Shown here in pieces: positions 23,681 through 33,828 of a stretch of DNA of 64,000 nt (positions are counted from its first letter, which is position 1; every line of letters starts with the position of its first letter). The translations under genes were made by a program, and so were the position numbers. Where the stretch lies: positions 72,531,718 to 72,595,717 of the forward strand of contig OZ020267.1 in assembly GCA_963971225.1 (NCBI GenBank), written 5' to 3'. The notes below the pieces were generated by a model. The model worked only from the letters and a program-made list of their open reading frames with translations, was not told where the DNA came from and ran no database searches. This stretch comes from Melieria omissa. Lineage: Eukaryota; Arthropoda; Insecta; Diptera; Ulidiidae.

Positions 23681-24989
23681 AAGAGGCCTTTTTAAAAACT
23701 GGATGTGAATGAATGTTCGTTTGTGCAAAGCTGCTCATAACAACTGATTGGAGCGGGAAGGATAGCCTGTTCACAGGCAATGCTGAAGAGATGGAAAACA
23801 ACTGGATGAGTAGAAAAATTGAAAATTTATAAAAGTGCATGAACAAGTCAGTTAAGAATTGAACCCACAATACGTTTGGGATGAAAGTGCAGTGAGGTAC
23901 ATCAAGTATTCAAGTAAATGGTTTTCAAATATTTAGTTCGTGTATATTTGCTGCCGTGTCTTTGTGATGAGAAGTTTGTTTATAAAATGGGTTCACAATG
24001 CTCTCAGTTTGATACCAGACGTGTCCAATATAGGATCAACTATCTATTAATTTCATATTTCAAAACTTTTTTAAAATAATTTTTACGTTATTTGGAGTTT
24101 AATTTGTGAGAAAAAAATTGACTGCAGCAATTAATGAAAAAATCGTTAATCTTTGTTTAATTCGAAGACTGTAATTTTGGAATAATAGATTAGAAATTAT
24201 TTTTCATTAATCGTGTCTGAACTTTATAATCGATTAGAAAGTGTTGTATGTAGTATATGAAGAATTTTTATAATAGTTTTTAAATAGTTTTTTTGATGCG
24301 TTATTGATAGATGTAACGCTTTATGGTAGAAAAGTAGCTATGACAAAACAGAAATATTGAAAAATTATAACATTGCCCTATGAAACGTGAGAGCAATAAG
24401 CTGTCAAACTTCAGCCATAGTTACTTATTAAAAAAGTTTTAATTTAAGGCTTTTTGAACTGAAACTGATTGGAAAAGCCTTTATTTGAGTCTTTTTGAAC
24501 TGAAGCCTATAAAGAAAATTGTAATTTTGCTGGTGTCAAACTGAATTCGATTGTTTGCCGAATTCGAGTATTGATTCCGTTTAACGCTGTCGCTTTTTTG
24601 TTGCCATATGGCAACATGCCAATTTATGAACGTCTGAAGCCTCTATGATTTCAAGAATAAATTATTTTGTTGATTCTTAGAATAGTTTGAAGTTTTAGGA
24701 ATAATACAAAAATAATCAACTGAATATTGAAATTGAAATTAGTGAACTAGTGAATTAGTGAATTAGTATGTAAACGACATAGGTAAGTAAGAAAAAGCAG
24801 AAAAACAAAGAAAATGTTTTTAATTTGATTTTGATTTTAATGCAGATACATTTGTTTAAGAAAAGATATATGCAATTTTTAATTATACTAAATAATTTTT
24901 ATGTTTAAGTTATTACTACAATGGTATCATTATTGTCATATGATGAAATTAAAAAAAGAAAAAACAGGGTCCGCTAGTAAAATGTATTA
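23681..24989. other. AT-rich DNA, nothing recognised
   Basis: No gene, RNA or structured repeat is supported, apart from a short ~10-bp repeat (gtgaactagtgaattagtgaattag) near 24740-24765. Confidence 0.5.
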
Positions 24990-25430
24990 ATATTGATACA
25001 ATGAGAAATTCTGTGCCGCACTGTACAGGAGTGCTTTTCTCCGCACGAATGTTTTCCAAGCATACTTTTAGGCATGCACTGTGAAGTACAGCAAAACTGT
25101 TATAAATTCGCTTGGTATAGTCCGATATGGCAAGGATGGTTCTCGAAGAAATGGGCTGTGCGAGAATGGTCGAGCGCTTTCCAATTAGAAGTTGCAAGAA
25201 ACTTCGGCGCGATAAGAAAACTGGTATAAAAGCAGCAGTGGCAGCGCAAGGGGTCGAGTCTGTGTTAAGCAAGCAAAGTGGTAATAAGTGTAGATACAAG
25301 CGAAGTGTAAATTCTGTAAACAAAGTTAGTTTCTGATTGTTGATTTTTGCTGAGTAACTGAAGTTGTTTTATTTTCAAATACAATCAAAACGAACCGTCG
25401 ATAACGAACTGTGGAATTTCGTAACAATAT
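24990..25430 (+). mobile_element. Solo LTR, Ty3/gypsy-type
   Basis: The LTR is 24994-25426 (433 bp). It starts TGATACA, ends CGTAACA, and is flanked by the 4-bp duplication ATAT at 24990-24993 and 25427-25430. A TATA box (TATAAAAG) lies at 25225 in the context ACTGGTATAAAAGCAGCAG, with a GTAAA(T)-rich 3' part and TTGTTTTATTTTCAAA near the end. It shares most of its length with the LTR at 46941-47353 and its 3' part with the one at 51723-52181. No gag, pol or second LTR is nearby, so it is a recombined solo LTR. Confidence 0.8.
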
Positions 25431-26749
25431 TATTATGAAATTTTGTTGATATATCGAAACAAATGACTTAATCGTTAAATTAAGAATGTTATTCTTGCTC
25501 AGAAAAAAACATATAGCAAAAAGGTTAAGATAGGTATTCTAATATTAGGGTTTCACCTTGAACCCATAGAAATCACATTGAGCCGAGGCAGCTCAAGCTC
25601 AACCAGCTAAGGATAAAAGATAACTTTCGACACACCAGCAAGCATTGCTTCATATATCTAAACCTAACACAACAATTGCCATATTCCAGTGCAACGGCAA
25701 TTTGACATTTTTCTGCTCTAAAAAAATGCGAAAACTGTCTCTTTGCCAAAGTTTTCATTCCGTTACAAATTCTCATATGTATGTATGTAGCTCCAACATA
25801 CTCGTAAATGTTGACAAATATGGTATGTAAAGGCATACATACAACAATAAAAATGTAAAAAAAATGCAAAATGTTTGGTGTGTATTTTGCTGCTTCCACA
25901 TTGAATTTGTTCCCAGTGAAAAACGTTTATAATTAAAATTTGAGCTAAACTAGAAGCATACAAAAAGGCGCAAAAAAAGTTGTGTTTAAATATGTATGTA
26001 GATTATTCAAAATAAATTTAAGCGTTTACCAGTTTTATATGTATTTTGCTTTTTTGTGTTTTTGTTTAGTGTCAGTTCATCTTTTAGTTCCGCCAATGAC
26101 GTCTCTAGTGGTGACGACAAACAAGTTGACTGCATTTAATCAGGGCGCATGGTTTAGCAGCGTGAAACAATTACTGCGGTTCATCTTCTATGCTCAGTTT
26201 GAGTGCATTGTCTGTGTCAGTAAAGGATTGTTGTCATCTTCACATGTCTACACACACACAACGACTCAAACGCAGGCACATTCTACACGAACAAAAAAAC
26301 AAGAAAACCCAAAAATTTTTAAACAAACAGCAAACAACAAAGTTTTTGTTTAAAAAAAAAAGAATATAAAATTAAAACTGCATAAAATACAAATACATAC
26401 GTAGCTGCAAGAAAAATAGTTTAACTTTTCATCGATGTGAATAATATTTGAATATTTTTATAAGATTTGCAATGACTCTAATTCGCTATGAAATGAGTAT
26501 TTGTCTTAAGGAAGTAAAAATTCCATATTGAACTAAGTTGCTTCTCCTATTGATCACTAAAAGGATATTAGTGATTTCAAGGATTCAAGGATTTGTTTCG
26601 GAATACCTTAGGAAACTTCCAGATAGTTGAACCAAGACCTACGCAGGGCGGCTTTGCACGAAAGTTTAAAGTCAATGATCAAGTTTCTTCATACAGCACT
26701 TTAACCCTTGTTTTGCCTCATTTACGCAAACAATTTGAGTCACAATAAA
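25431..26749. other. AT-rich DNA with a dispersed-repeat fragment
   Basis: No gene is supported. 26670-26725 is the inverted counterpart of the dispersed repeat at 18830-18895 (cttcatacagcac ... gttttgcctcat). Confidence 0.4.
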
Positions 26750-27290
26750 TCTGTCCCGGCTCTTGCTCAACGCTCATAAAATGTCACCAGAAGAATGACA
26801 TATCTATGGGACGACGGTATACAGAATTCCAATGCTATCCGAATTGTTGTTCCGAAGCTATCACATATTAAAAAGTTGAGTTGTATGGGTGGTACCATGC
26901 CCACTCGTCCCATACCTACTCCCTTCCTCCTAGCACTTTATATCGTAAGTCTGTGCCAAATGTCATTGATGTGTGACCTGTAGTTCTAAAGTTATGAAAT
27001 ACATTTGGAAAACTCAAAAAGTACCACGTCTCTTGTCCAACACCTAGAAAGTTTCACCAGTAAAACTACACACCTAAACGGTGGTTCTGTATCAATTGTC
27101 AATGCTGTCCAACTTATGATTCCCATGATATTCCATATTGAAAATTTAGGTTATATGAGAGCTGCCACGTCCACGTGTCGGGTCGTATTCGCACTATGTG
27201 ACCGAGATTTGGTTAAGAGGGACGTTCCGTGAAAGATCCAGCTCAATAGGGCATCTAGTTTATGAGGTTTAGTGTTGTTTGACCAACTGA
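26750..27290 (-). mobile_element. Inverted copy of the Helentron-like repeat (type Y)
   Basis: Its reverse complement matches 20570-21600. Shared words, read on the minus strand, include AACACTAAACCTCATAAACT (compare gacactaaaactcaaaaact), TTTCACGGAACGTCC, CACATAGTGCGAATACGACC, TTTTCAATATGGAATATC and CGTCGTCCCATAGATATGTC. It contains about two of the ~268-bp units. Its 5' side runs directly into the (AAAC)n array at the position of the element's own GTTTGTTTG tract. Confidence 0.75.
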
Positions 27291-28664
27291 CCAACCAAAC
27301 CAACCAAACCGCCAAAACTGGCCAAACCGACCAAACCAACCAACCAAACCAACCAAACCGCCAAAACTGACCAAACCGACCAAACCAACCAACCAAACCA
27401 AAAAAAAGAACAAACGAACGAACGAACGAACAAACGAACAAACGAACGAACGAACAAACGAACGAACGAAAAAAACGAACGAGCAAAAAAAAGAACAAAC
27501 ACACGAACGAACAAACAAACGAAAGAACGAACAAATGAACGAACGTACGAACAAAGGAACGCACGAACGATAGAGCGAACAAACAAACTAACGATAGAAC
27601 GAACCAACTAACGATAGAACGAACAAACGAACAAACAAAAAAACAAAAAAACAAACAAACAAACAAACAAACAAACAAACAAACAAACAAACAAACAAAC
27701 AAACAAACAAACAAACAAACAAACAAACAAACAAACAAACAAACAAACAAACAAACAAACAAACAAACAAACAAACAAACAAACAAACAAACAAACAAAC
27801 AAACAAACAAACAAACAAACAAACAAACAAACAAACAAACAAACAAACAAACAAACAAACAAACAAACAAACAAACAAACAAACAAACAAACAAACAAAC
27901 AAACAAACAAACAAACAAACAAACAAACAAACAAACAAACAAACAAACAAACAAACAAACAAACAAACAAACAAACAAACAAACAAACAAACAAACAAAC
28001 AAACAAACAAACAAACAAACAAACAAACAAACAAACAAACAAACAAACAAACAAACAAACAAACAAACAAACAAACAAACAAACAAACAAACAAACAAAC
28101 AAACAAACAAACAAACAAACAAACAAACAAACAAACAAACAAACAAACAAACAAACAAACAAACAAACAAACAAACAAACAAACAAACAAACAAACAAAC
28201 AAACAAACAAACAAACAAACAAACAAACAAACAAACAAACAAACAAACAAACAAACAAACAAACAAACAAACAAACAAACAAACAAACAAACAAACAAAC
28301 AAACAAACAAACAAACAAACAAACAAACAAACAAACAAACAAACAAACAAACAAACAAACAAACAAACAAACAAACAAACAAACAAACAAACAAACAAAC
28401 AAACAAACAAACAAACAAACAAACAAACAAACAAACAAACAAACAAACAAACAAACAAACAAACAAACAAACAAACAAACAAACAAACAAACAAACAAAC
28501 AAACAAACAAACAAACAAACAAACAAACAAACAAACAAACAAACAAACAAACAAACAAACAAACAAACAAACAAACAAACAAACAAACAAACAAACAAAC
28601 AAACAAACAAACAAACAAACAAACAAACAAACAAACAAACAAACAAACGAACGATCGAACGAAC
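27280..28664. repeat. Giant (AAAC)n array with AACC and AACG borders
   Basis: 27280-27400 is an imperfect CCAAACCAACCAAAC block. 27411-27650 is AACG/AAAC with interruptions. 27651-28648 is a practically pure (AAAC)n run of nearly 1 kb (about 250 units), and 28649-28664 is a short AACG border. All minus-strand open frames here (phenylalanine/valine/cysteine/leucine repeats) are products of the 4-bp period and not genes. The length is remarkable for a tetranucleotide and may be approximate if the assembly collapsed it. Confidence 0.97.
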
Positions 28665-28983
28665 ACTGAGTGGCTGAGTGCAGCTGTGAAGTTGTCGCTG
28701 AGGGTGTTGTCGTCTTGGTCCGACAAGTGGTGTTGTTCCGAGCGTGGATTGAGTGCTTCAGCGATAATTCCTAAAAAAATTCTTAGTTTTAGGCAACTGA
28801 ATTAACTGAAAAGCAAATTATATTGCCCCGCTTTCTAACCGTATCGAAAAGCCTGACAGAGACAGTGCTCGTGCGTTAGCGGCAAGTGCACAAACAAATT
28901 TTTAAAAGTTTAACAATTTTTATAATGTAGATTTTGTTAGCGAATCGGAGAATAGTGAATAGTTCAAGAAGTGAGGGCGGATC

Positions 28984-30160
28984 ATGGATAGGGATAGCGA
29001 CCCATTCGCGCGCAGTTCGCGAAAGGCGTGGAGTCCCTCACCACTGGGTAGATGTGCGGAAACGCGTTCGGCAGCGAAAGCTGGCACGGCGACTGCTTCT
29101 GGTCCACGAGAGGTGCAAACTCCTACAGATGCAGGGGCACCCGCGGCTGCTCCCGTACCCGAAGTGGCTCAAAAAACAGCCCGGAAATCCTTGGTGAACC
29201 CGTCGCCACCGGTAAGGTCACGATCGTCCCCACCATCCCTGCCGGATAAACAGGTAATTAAGCCAAAAAATTTAGTTGAGCTCCTCGGTGAGAAAATTCA
29301 TGCTTTAACTAACGGCGCAAAGAGAAGAACAATTCCCCAGCCGATGCGGGATGTGCAGGCAGAAATAGCTGTTCTCTTTGAAGAATTGTAGGCGGTCAAG
29401 ACTGACCGGCAACGCAACCAAACGTCACAAACGTCGCCACTAATGAAAACACAAAGTGACGGGGTGAAAAGAGCGAGAGCGCTCTTCGATAGTAGAGACA
29501 AACTTTCACCGAACCCAAAAAAGAAGCGACATACGGCTGTGAAGGTAGGAAAAAAATTGGGCCACAAGAGGCACAAAAAACAGCGCATCCCGTGGTTGGG
29601 AATAAACATGGAAGTACTGGTTCTGTTGCGCAAAGCAAATGGAAAACTGTGCCCGCGCGTATACGCATCTCGAAGAGTAAAGTGCGCCCTGACGCAATTG
29701 TGGTTAAAGCTACCGGAAAGAGCTCGTATGCGGACATCCTGCGAAGCATTAAAAAGCGGCCCCGAAACTAGAAACTTGAGCGAGATGGTTTCGAAAGTCC
29801 GAAAAACGGCTAAAGGTGAACTGCTGCTTCAATTGGCACACCCGACTTGGTGCGAAAGTTTATACAGGAAACCCAAATCGAGATAAAAGATATCGATGAG
29901 GTGACAACAAAAGAGGAAATTCTACTTGCGCTAGAGTCGCAGATGGGTGAGAAAAATATTCTACCATCGGCTTTGAAGTCGATCCGCCAAGCAAATGGCG
30001 GAACCCAGACGGCAAGTATCTCACTACCGGTAAGGGTGGCAAACATGCTGCTCGAGGAGGGTAAGATAAGAACCGGATGGGTTGTGTACCGAATTCGTGT
30101 CAAACTGCAACCACTACAATGCCATAAGTGTCGGGATCTAGGACACCTTTTGAGAGGTCT
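28984..30160 (+). pseudogene. LINE A ORF1 (R1-clade gag-like), broken
   Basis: Starts with MDRDSDPFARSSRKAW at 28984. It has a basic/proline-rich N-terminal part, an in-frame TAG at 29389, then KKKRH basic sequence. After frameshifts the gag core appears: RPDAIVVKATGKSSYADIL around 29680-29740, MVSKVRKTAKGELLLQLA around 29785-29840, then EIKDIDEVTTKEEIL and RQANGGTQTASISLPV. It ends in a first zinc-knuckle half, CHKCRDLGHL, near 30130, where homology stops. These blocks are in the order seen in LINEs B and C (39580-40935 and 54575-53485). In life this protein would bind element RNA. One nonsense codon, at least three frameshifts and loss of the remaining knuckles make it non-functional. Confidence 0.75.
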
Positions 30161-30668
30161 GACAACGCTGCACTGAAGTGCACACAATTTTCTTTGTGCT
30201 CCGTGTTTTTGCGCTTTTGTTTTTAAATTTTCGGCGAAATAAACGCGAAAGTGACAAAAGGTGCTCGTATTTCTTGCGTGCAAGTGCTCTGTTGGATTAA
30301 GTGTATATTGCGAACGCGTTTTTATCTTTTTTGCGATTGTCGCCAAGACCTGGTGGCTTTTCGTGTGTTTGTTGCTGTTTTTGGTGACCTGCTGGTTGCC
30401 GTTTTTGTCTTTGCAAGTTTTCGCCGCTGCTGCTGTTTTTTGCTATCGGAGGAGGAGTCAGCTGCACCGGACGCAGGTGCCGGTCCTGGCCGTTGGTGGC
30501 GTGGCTGCCGATGAGCTTCCGGCTGTGCGGTGACGGCGGCGAGGGACCCCTGGGACTCCAGTGGCGAGCCTCTATTGTGTTTAGGTGCCATTTTCTCCAC
30601 CAAGATAAGTGGATCTATTACATTTTGTTTTCATTTTCTCCTTTTGTAAACCACCTGTTTCTGCGGTG

Positions 30669-32203
30669 ATGCCACATAGGGCAAAAAAAAATCCCGAGGG
30701 CAATGGCGCAGCTGAGCGCAGCGCTACTACCGAGGGAAATAGGGTGGTGCCACTAAGAGGGAAAAATGATCCCAGTGGTAAAAGCGCAGCTGAACGCAGC
30801 GCTACGACAACATATTCTGGAAATTATCCCAGTGGTAAAAGCGTAGCTGAACGCAGCGCTACAATTTTTTCTGGAAATATGGCTGCGCGAAATAGTGCAG
30901 CCATATCAACGGCTGATCGTAGGGCTTTTTTGGCACTTAGATCACTTCAGCTTCGGAAAAGCGAGCTGCGGTTTCTCCCTCTAAGGGTGCTGCTGGATCC
31001 TTGGGCCAACCCAGGTCCAATGTCCACCCATTTTTAACGAATTCTGCGAGCAGATCAGGACAGAGTGCCCACTCCATGCCAGCCAAGTCTGATAAAGAGG
31101 CTGAGCAAGCCAAACGTGCGATGTCGTCAGGTGTAAAACCCACGTTTCACCAAGCAAACCAGGCTACCTCCATTAAACCCTCTGCTGCGCGCGCTGTTAG
31201 TGCTTCGACACAAGTGTACCGCAATATAGATCGGCATACAAAATCCTCGACAGGCTAAGCGCAGTCAAGGACGAAGACCTCACGGAGAAGGACAAAGCCT
31301 CTCGTATATGGGCTAGGGCGATGATTGCTGAGCATGAGACCAAAACTATGGTCAATAAGCGGCAGCGATCAGTTGAGGAACTTGCGGTAGCGGCTAAACG
31401 CGCCAGGACCTCTTAGACCCCGATGGTCATTAGACGAAGCTTTCGCTCCTTCAGAGAGCCTGCAAAAGAAAGCCTCACTCTGGCGATAATAGATCACAGC
31501 AACACTGATGGCTTGATTTCGCCCAAAAACTGGCCACTGGTGGAAAACAAGCTGGGGCCAGTTTACATGGAAGTGATGGCCAAGATCCCGGGTCCTCCAC
31601 CATGCTGTCGCGATTTTGGATGGTTCCAAAATCGTGTAAAACTCACTTCGTGTGCGGATCAGCGCTCTGCCGAGCTTTAGACGCTGGCAATCGCAGGAAT
31701 CGGTGAAGTCTGGCCTGGTGCACGGCTCGTCCCCGTTCTCGGACAAGAGTTCCGGCAATTTACTCCGACCCTGGGACCATACTGCAGCTGATTAAGCTGG
31801 CCCTGGCCCTGACCCTGACCTCCCCACAGTCGACTGGAGAGTGGCCAGACTAGGTGAAGCCGTAGGTAACTCGCGTCAGATGGTTGTCATCCTAAACGAG
31901 GAATCCCTAGCCCCCCTTGCTGCAAAGAAGGGTGAGATTAATTTCTGTTTTTCTCAGCTTACTTTGCACGTCTATCGTCAACACACAAATGTGGTTACTG
32001 ATGTACAGGCCATGGAGGTGTCAGAGGTGGAAGATACGGCCAGTGTTACGTCCGGGGAATCCACGTCGTACATGGTCCGTGACCTGTTCGGTAGACCTTC
32101 CGAGGACGAACTGCTGCTGTCTTCCCACACCGACGACGCAGACAGCACTATAGTCGCACAGTCGGACGCTCCCGTGGGTGGACATGAAAGTGGTGCAAAT
32201 TAA
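30669..32203 (+). pseudogene. LINE E ORF1 with DUF4780 domain, broken
   Basis: The likely start is the ATG at 30669 (MPHRAKKNPEGNGAAERS). The N-terminal region has three copies of a motif like PSGKSAAERSAT. After frameshifts comes a helix-rich part (RLSAVKDEDLTEKDKASRIW, 31250-31330), an in-frame TAG at 31414, and then the DUF4780 hallmark: AIIDHSNTDGLISPKNWPLV, followed by PPPCCRDFGWFQNRVKLTSC and ADQRSAEL (31483-31677). A later frame at 31841 gives VARLGEAVGNSRQMVVILNE and an acidic serine-rich tail. DUF4780 occurs in ORF1 of arthropod LINEs; its exact role is not known to me. At least three frame breaks make it inactive. Confidence 0.75.
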
Positions 32204-33194
32204 CTTGCACCACTCCAAAGCGGAATATGCCGCACTTCTCCTCCGACTATCAAAAAATAGGGAGGAGATAGCGCTCGTGCAAGAACCCTGGGTCTGCAAC
32301 GGGAGCATTCGTGGTTTCAACGCACCAGGATACAGGACTCTGTATATACCCTGAGGAGGTAAAAACAGATCCTGTATCCTCATCAAAAAACATATTAACG
32401 CGTTTGTTCTTACCAATTTCAGTGATGCAGATAGCGTAGTGGCGGCGCTGGAAACACCGGGCTCCACACTACGGGTGGCTTCCACATACATGGCCCACGA
32501 TGACTCCGAGGATCCCCCACCGTTTCTGCTGAAAAATGCAGTGGCGGCGGCTAGGACGGACAGAATGCCATTGGTCATCGAAATAGACGCCAATGCGCAC
32601 CACACCATCTGGGGCAGTTCGGACATAAACCCGCGAAGTGAGTCACTTTTTGAGTATATTGTTAGCACCAATTTATATGTTGCAAACACTGGGCAAGAGC
32701 CCACTTTTATCACCTCGGTTCGGAAAAAGGTTCTTGATCTTTCACTGGTAAACGAATTTGCTACTAATCTGCTCAAAGAATGGAGAGTCTCCACGGAACA
32801 CTCCTTCTCCGACCACAGGTATATAGATTTTCGCATAGAAGTCGCAACCCCTCTGGTCACCTCTTACAGAAACAGAGTGAGAACTAACTGGGACAAGTTC
32901 AGGGAAATCTTTGCGAGATCACTGCCAACTGATGGTTTTAGTAAGATTGACTCAGTTCAGAAATTAGATAATGCGGTAGTTTCCCTTACAGCTGCCTACA
33001 AAGTTGCCACTGAGGAGTCATGCCCCGTGAGACCAATCTGGGGTAATACGAAACCTAATTGGTGGAACCTTGAGGTGGCTGTGCTTAGAAGAGAGTGCCG
33101 AAAACTTTTCAATCGCGCTAGGGCGACAAACGACTGGTCCGAATATAAAGCCAGACTAAAGCTTTTTAAAAAAGCTATAAGATCCGGTGCCTGA
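32184..33194 (+). pseudogene. LINE E ORF2: AP-endonuclease domain
   Basis: ORF2 begins with ATG at 32184, overlapping the ORF1 end by 20 bp. The start MKVVQINLHHSKAEYAALL and LVQEPWV are the first endonuclease motifs. An in-frame TGA occurs at 32352. Then come DANAHHTIWGSSDINPRSES (with VIEID where GDANAHH-type proteins have G-D), LDLSLV, and the catalytic SDHRYIDF. The linker toward RT has WWNLEVAVLRRECRKLFNRA. The frame ends at 33192 where sequence has been lost before the RT. In an intact element this domain nicks the genomic target to prime reverse transcription. Confidence 0.8.
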
Positions 33195-33590
33195 CGGTAT
33201 TATACCAGCTGACTTGGCCGTACCGTGGCTATTGGAGATTTGTGTAGCTATTCTACACTTGTCTCACATTCCTACAATTTGAACTGAGGTAAACGTGATC
33301 TTTATACCTAAAGCGGGGAAGGTCTCACACTCAAAGCAAAAGACAGATCTATTAGCCTGTCCTCTTTTCTCCTTAAAATCTTTAAAAGGCTCATTGGCGT
33401 CTACATTAGGGATAAAGTGGGTCATCTTCTTTCACCCAATCAACATGCATATACGAAGGGCAAATCCGTGGAGACGGCTCTTCATGCACTCGTGCGGCAC
33501 ATTGAATACTCCCTCCTTTTCAGAGAATACACTTTGGTCTCTTTTCTCGACATTGAGAGAGTTTTCGTCATTTCTGCCCTCTGTTGCTGA
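33195..33590 (+). pseudogene. LINE E ORF2: N-terminal part of reverse transcriptase
   Basis: Across several frames, MIFIPKAGKVSHSKQK, LLKIFKRLIGVYIRDKVGH, LLSPNQHAYTKGKSVETALH and LVSFLDIER follow in order. These are RT motifs 1-3: the KPGK-type loop, the Q-AY--GKS-E-AL block and the first catalytic aspartate in FLDIE-AF. The sequence then switches to LINE F ORF1 near 33595. It continues at 36895. Confidence 0.75.
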
Positions 33591-33594
33591 AGAG

Positions 33595-33828
33595 AACATC
33601 ATTGATTACATATCCTGTCGGACGGGCATTGGAAAAAACCATCTCTCTTGCTATAAATTAATTAAGAAGGACGTTCCATCGGATTCTCTTAAACGAGTCA
33701 ATTTTAAACTTGGGGTTACTTCCACATTCTGTGGAAAGCTTTTAGACCCTTCGGTGTGGCCAACCAGTGTCAGGGTACGCTCCTTTCGTTTTTTTCAAAA
33801 AATAGTACCGCCACCGACAAACGCATAA
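33595..33828 (+). pseudogene. LINE F ORF1, C-terminal fragment
   Basis: Translation AEENIIDYISCRTGIGKNHL, then CYKLIKKDVPSDSLKRVNFK and LLDPSVWPTSVRVR. This is the C-terminal RNA-binding (RRM-like) region of Jockey/CR1-type ORF1 proteins, which end in a -P-LWP----VR-F pattern. Only about 78 residues remain, to the stop at 33826. It overlaps the presumed start of ORF2, in another frame, by about 70 bp. Confidence 0.6.

Noticed and set aside
27151..28726. Long minus-strand frames of repeated phenylalanine, valine, cysteine and leucine
   Set aside because: All arise from the (AAAC)n array, which is open in three frames; no gene signal.
30322..30603. Minus-strand frame MAPKHNRGSPLESQG... within the 5' region of LINE E
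   Set aside because: Low-complexity Q/K/R/S sequence antisense to a LINE leader, no recognisable domain. An antisense gene cannot be excluded but is not supported.
32021..32860. 279-residue minus-strand frame across LINE E
   Set aside because: Antisense of the DUF4780 tail and endonuclease; the plus strand carries the recognisable motifs.
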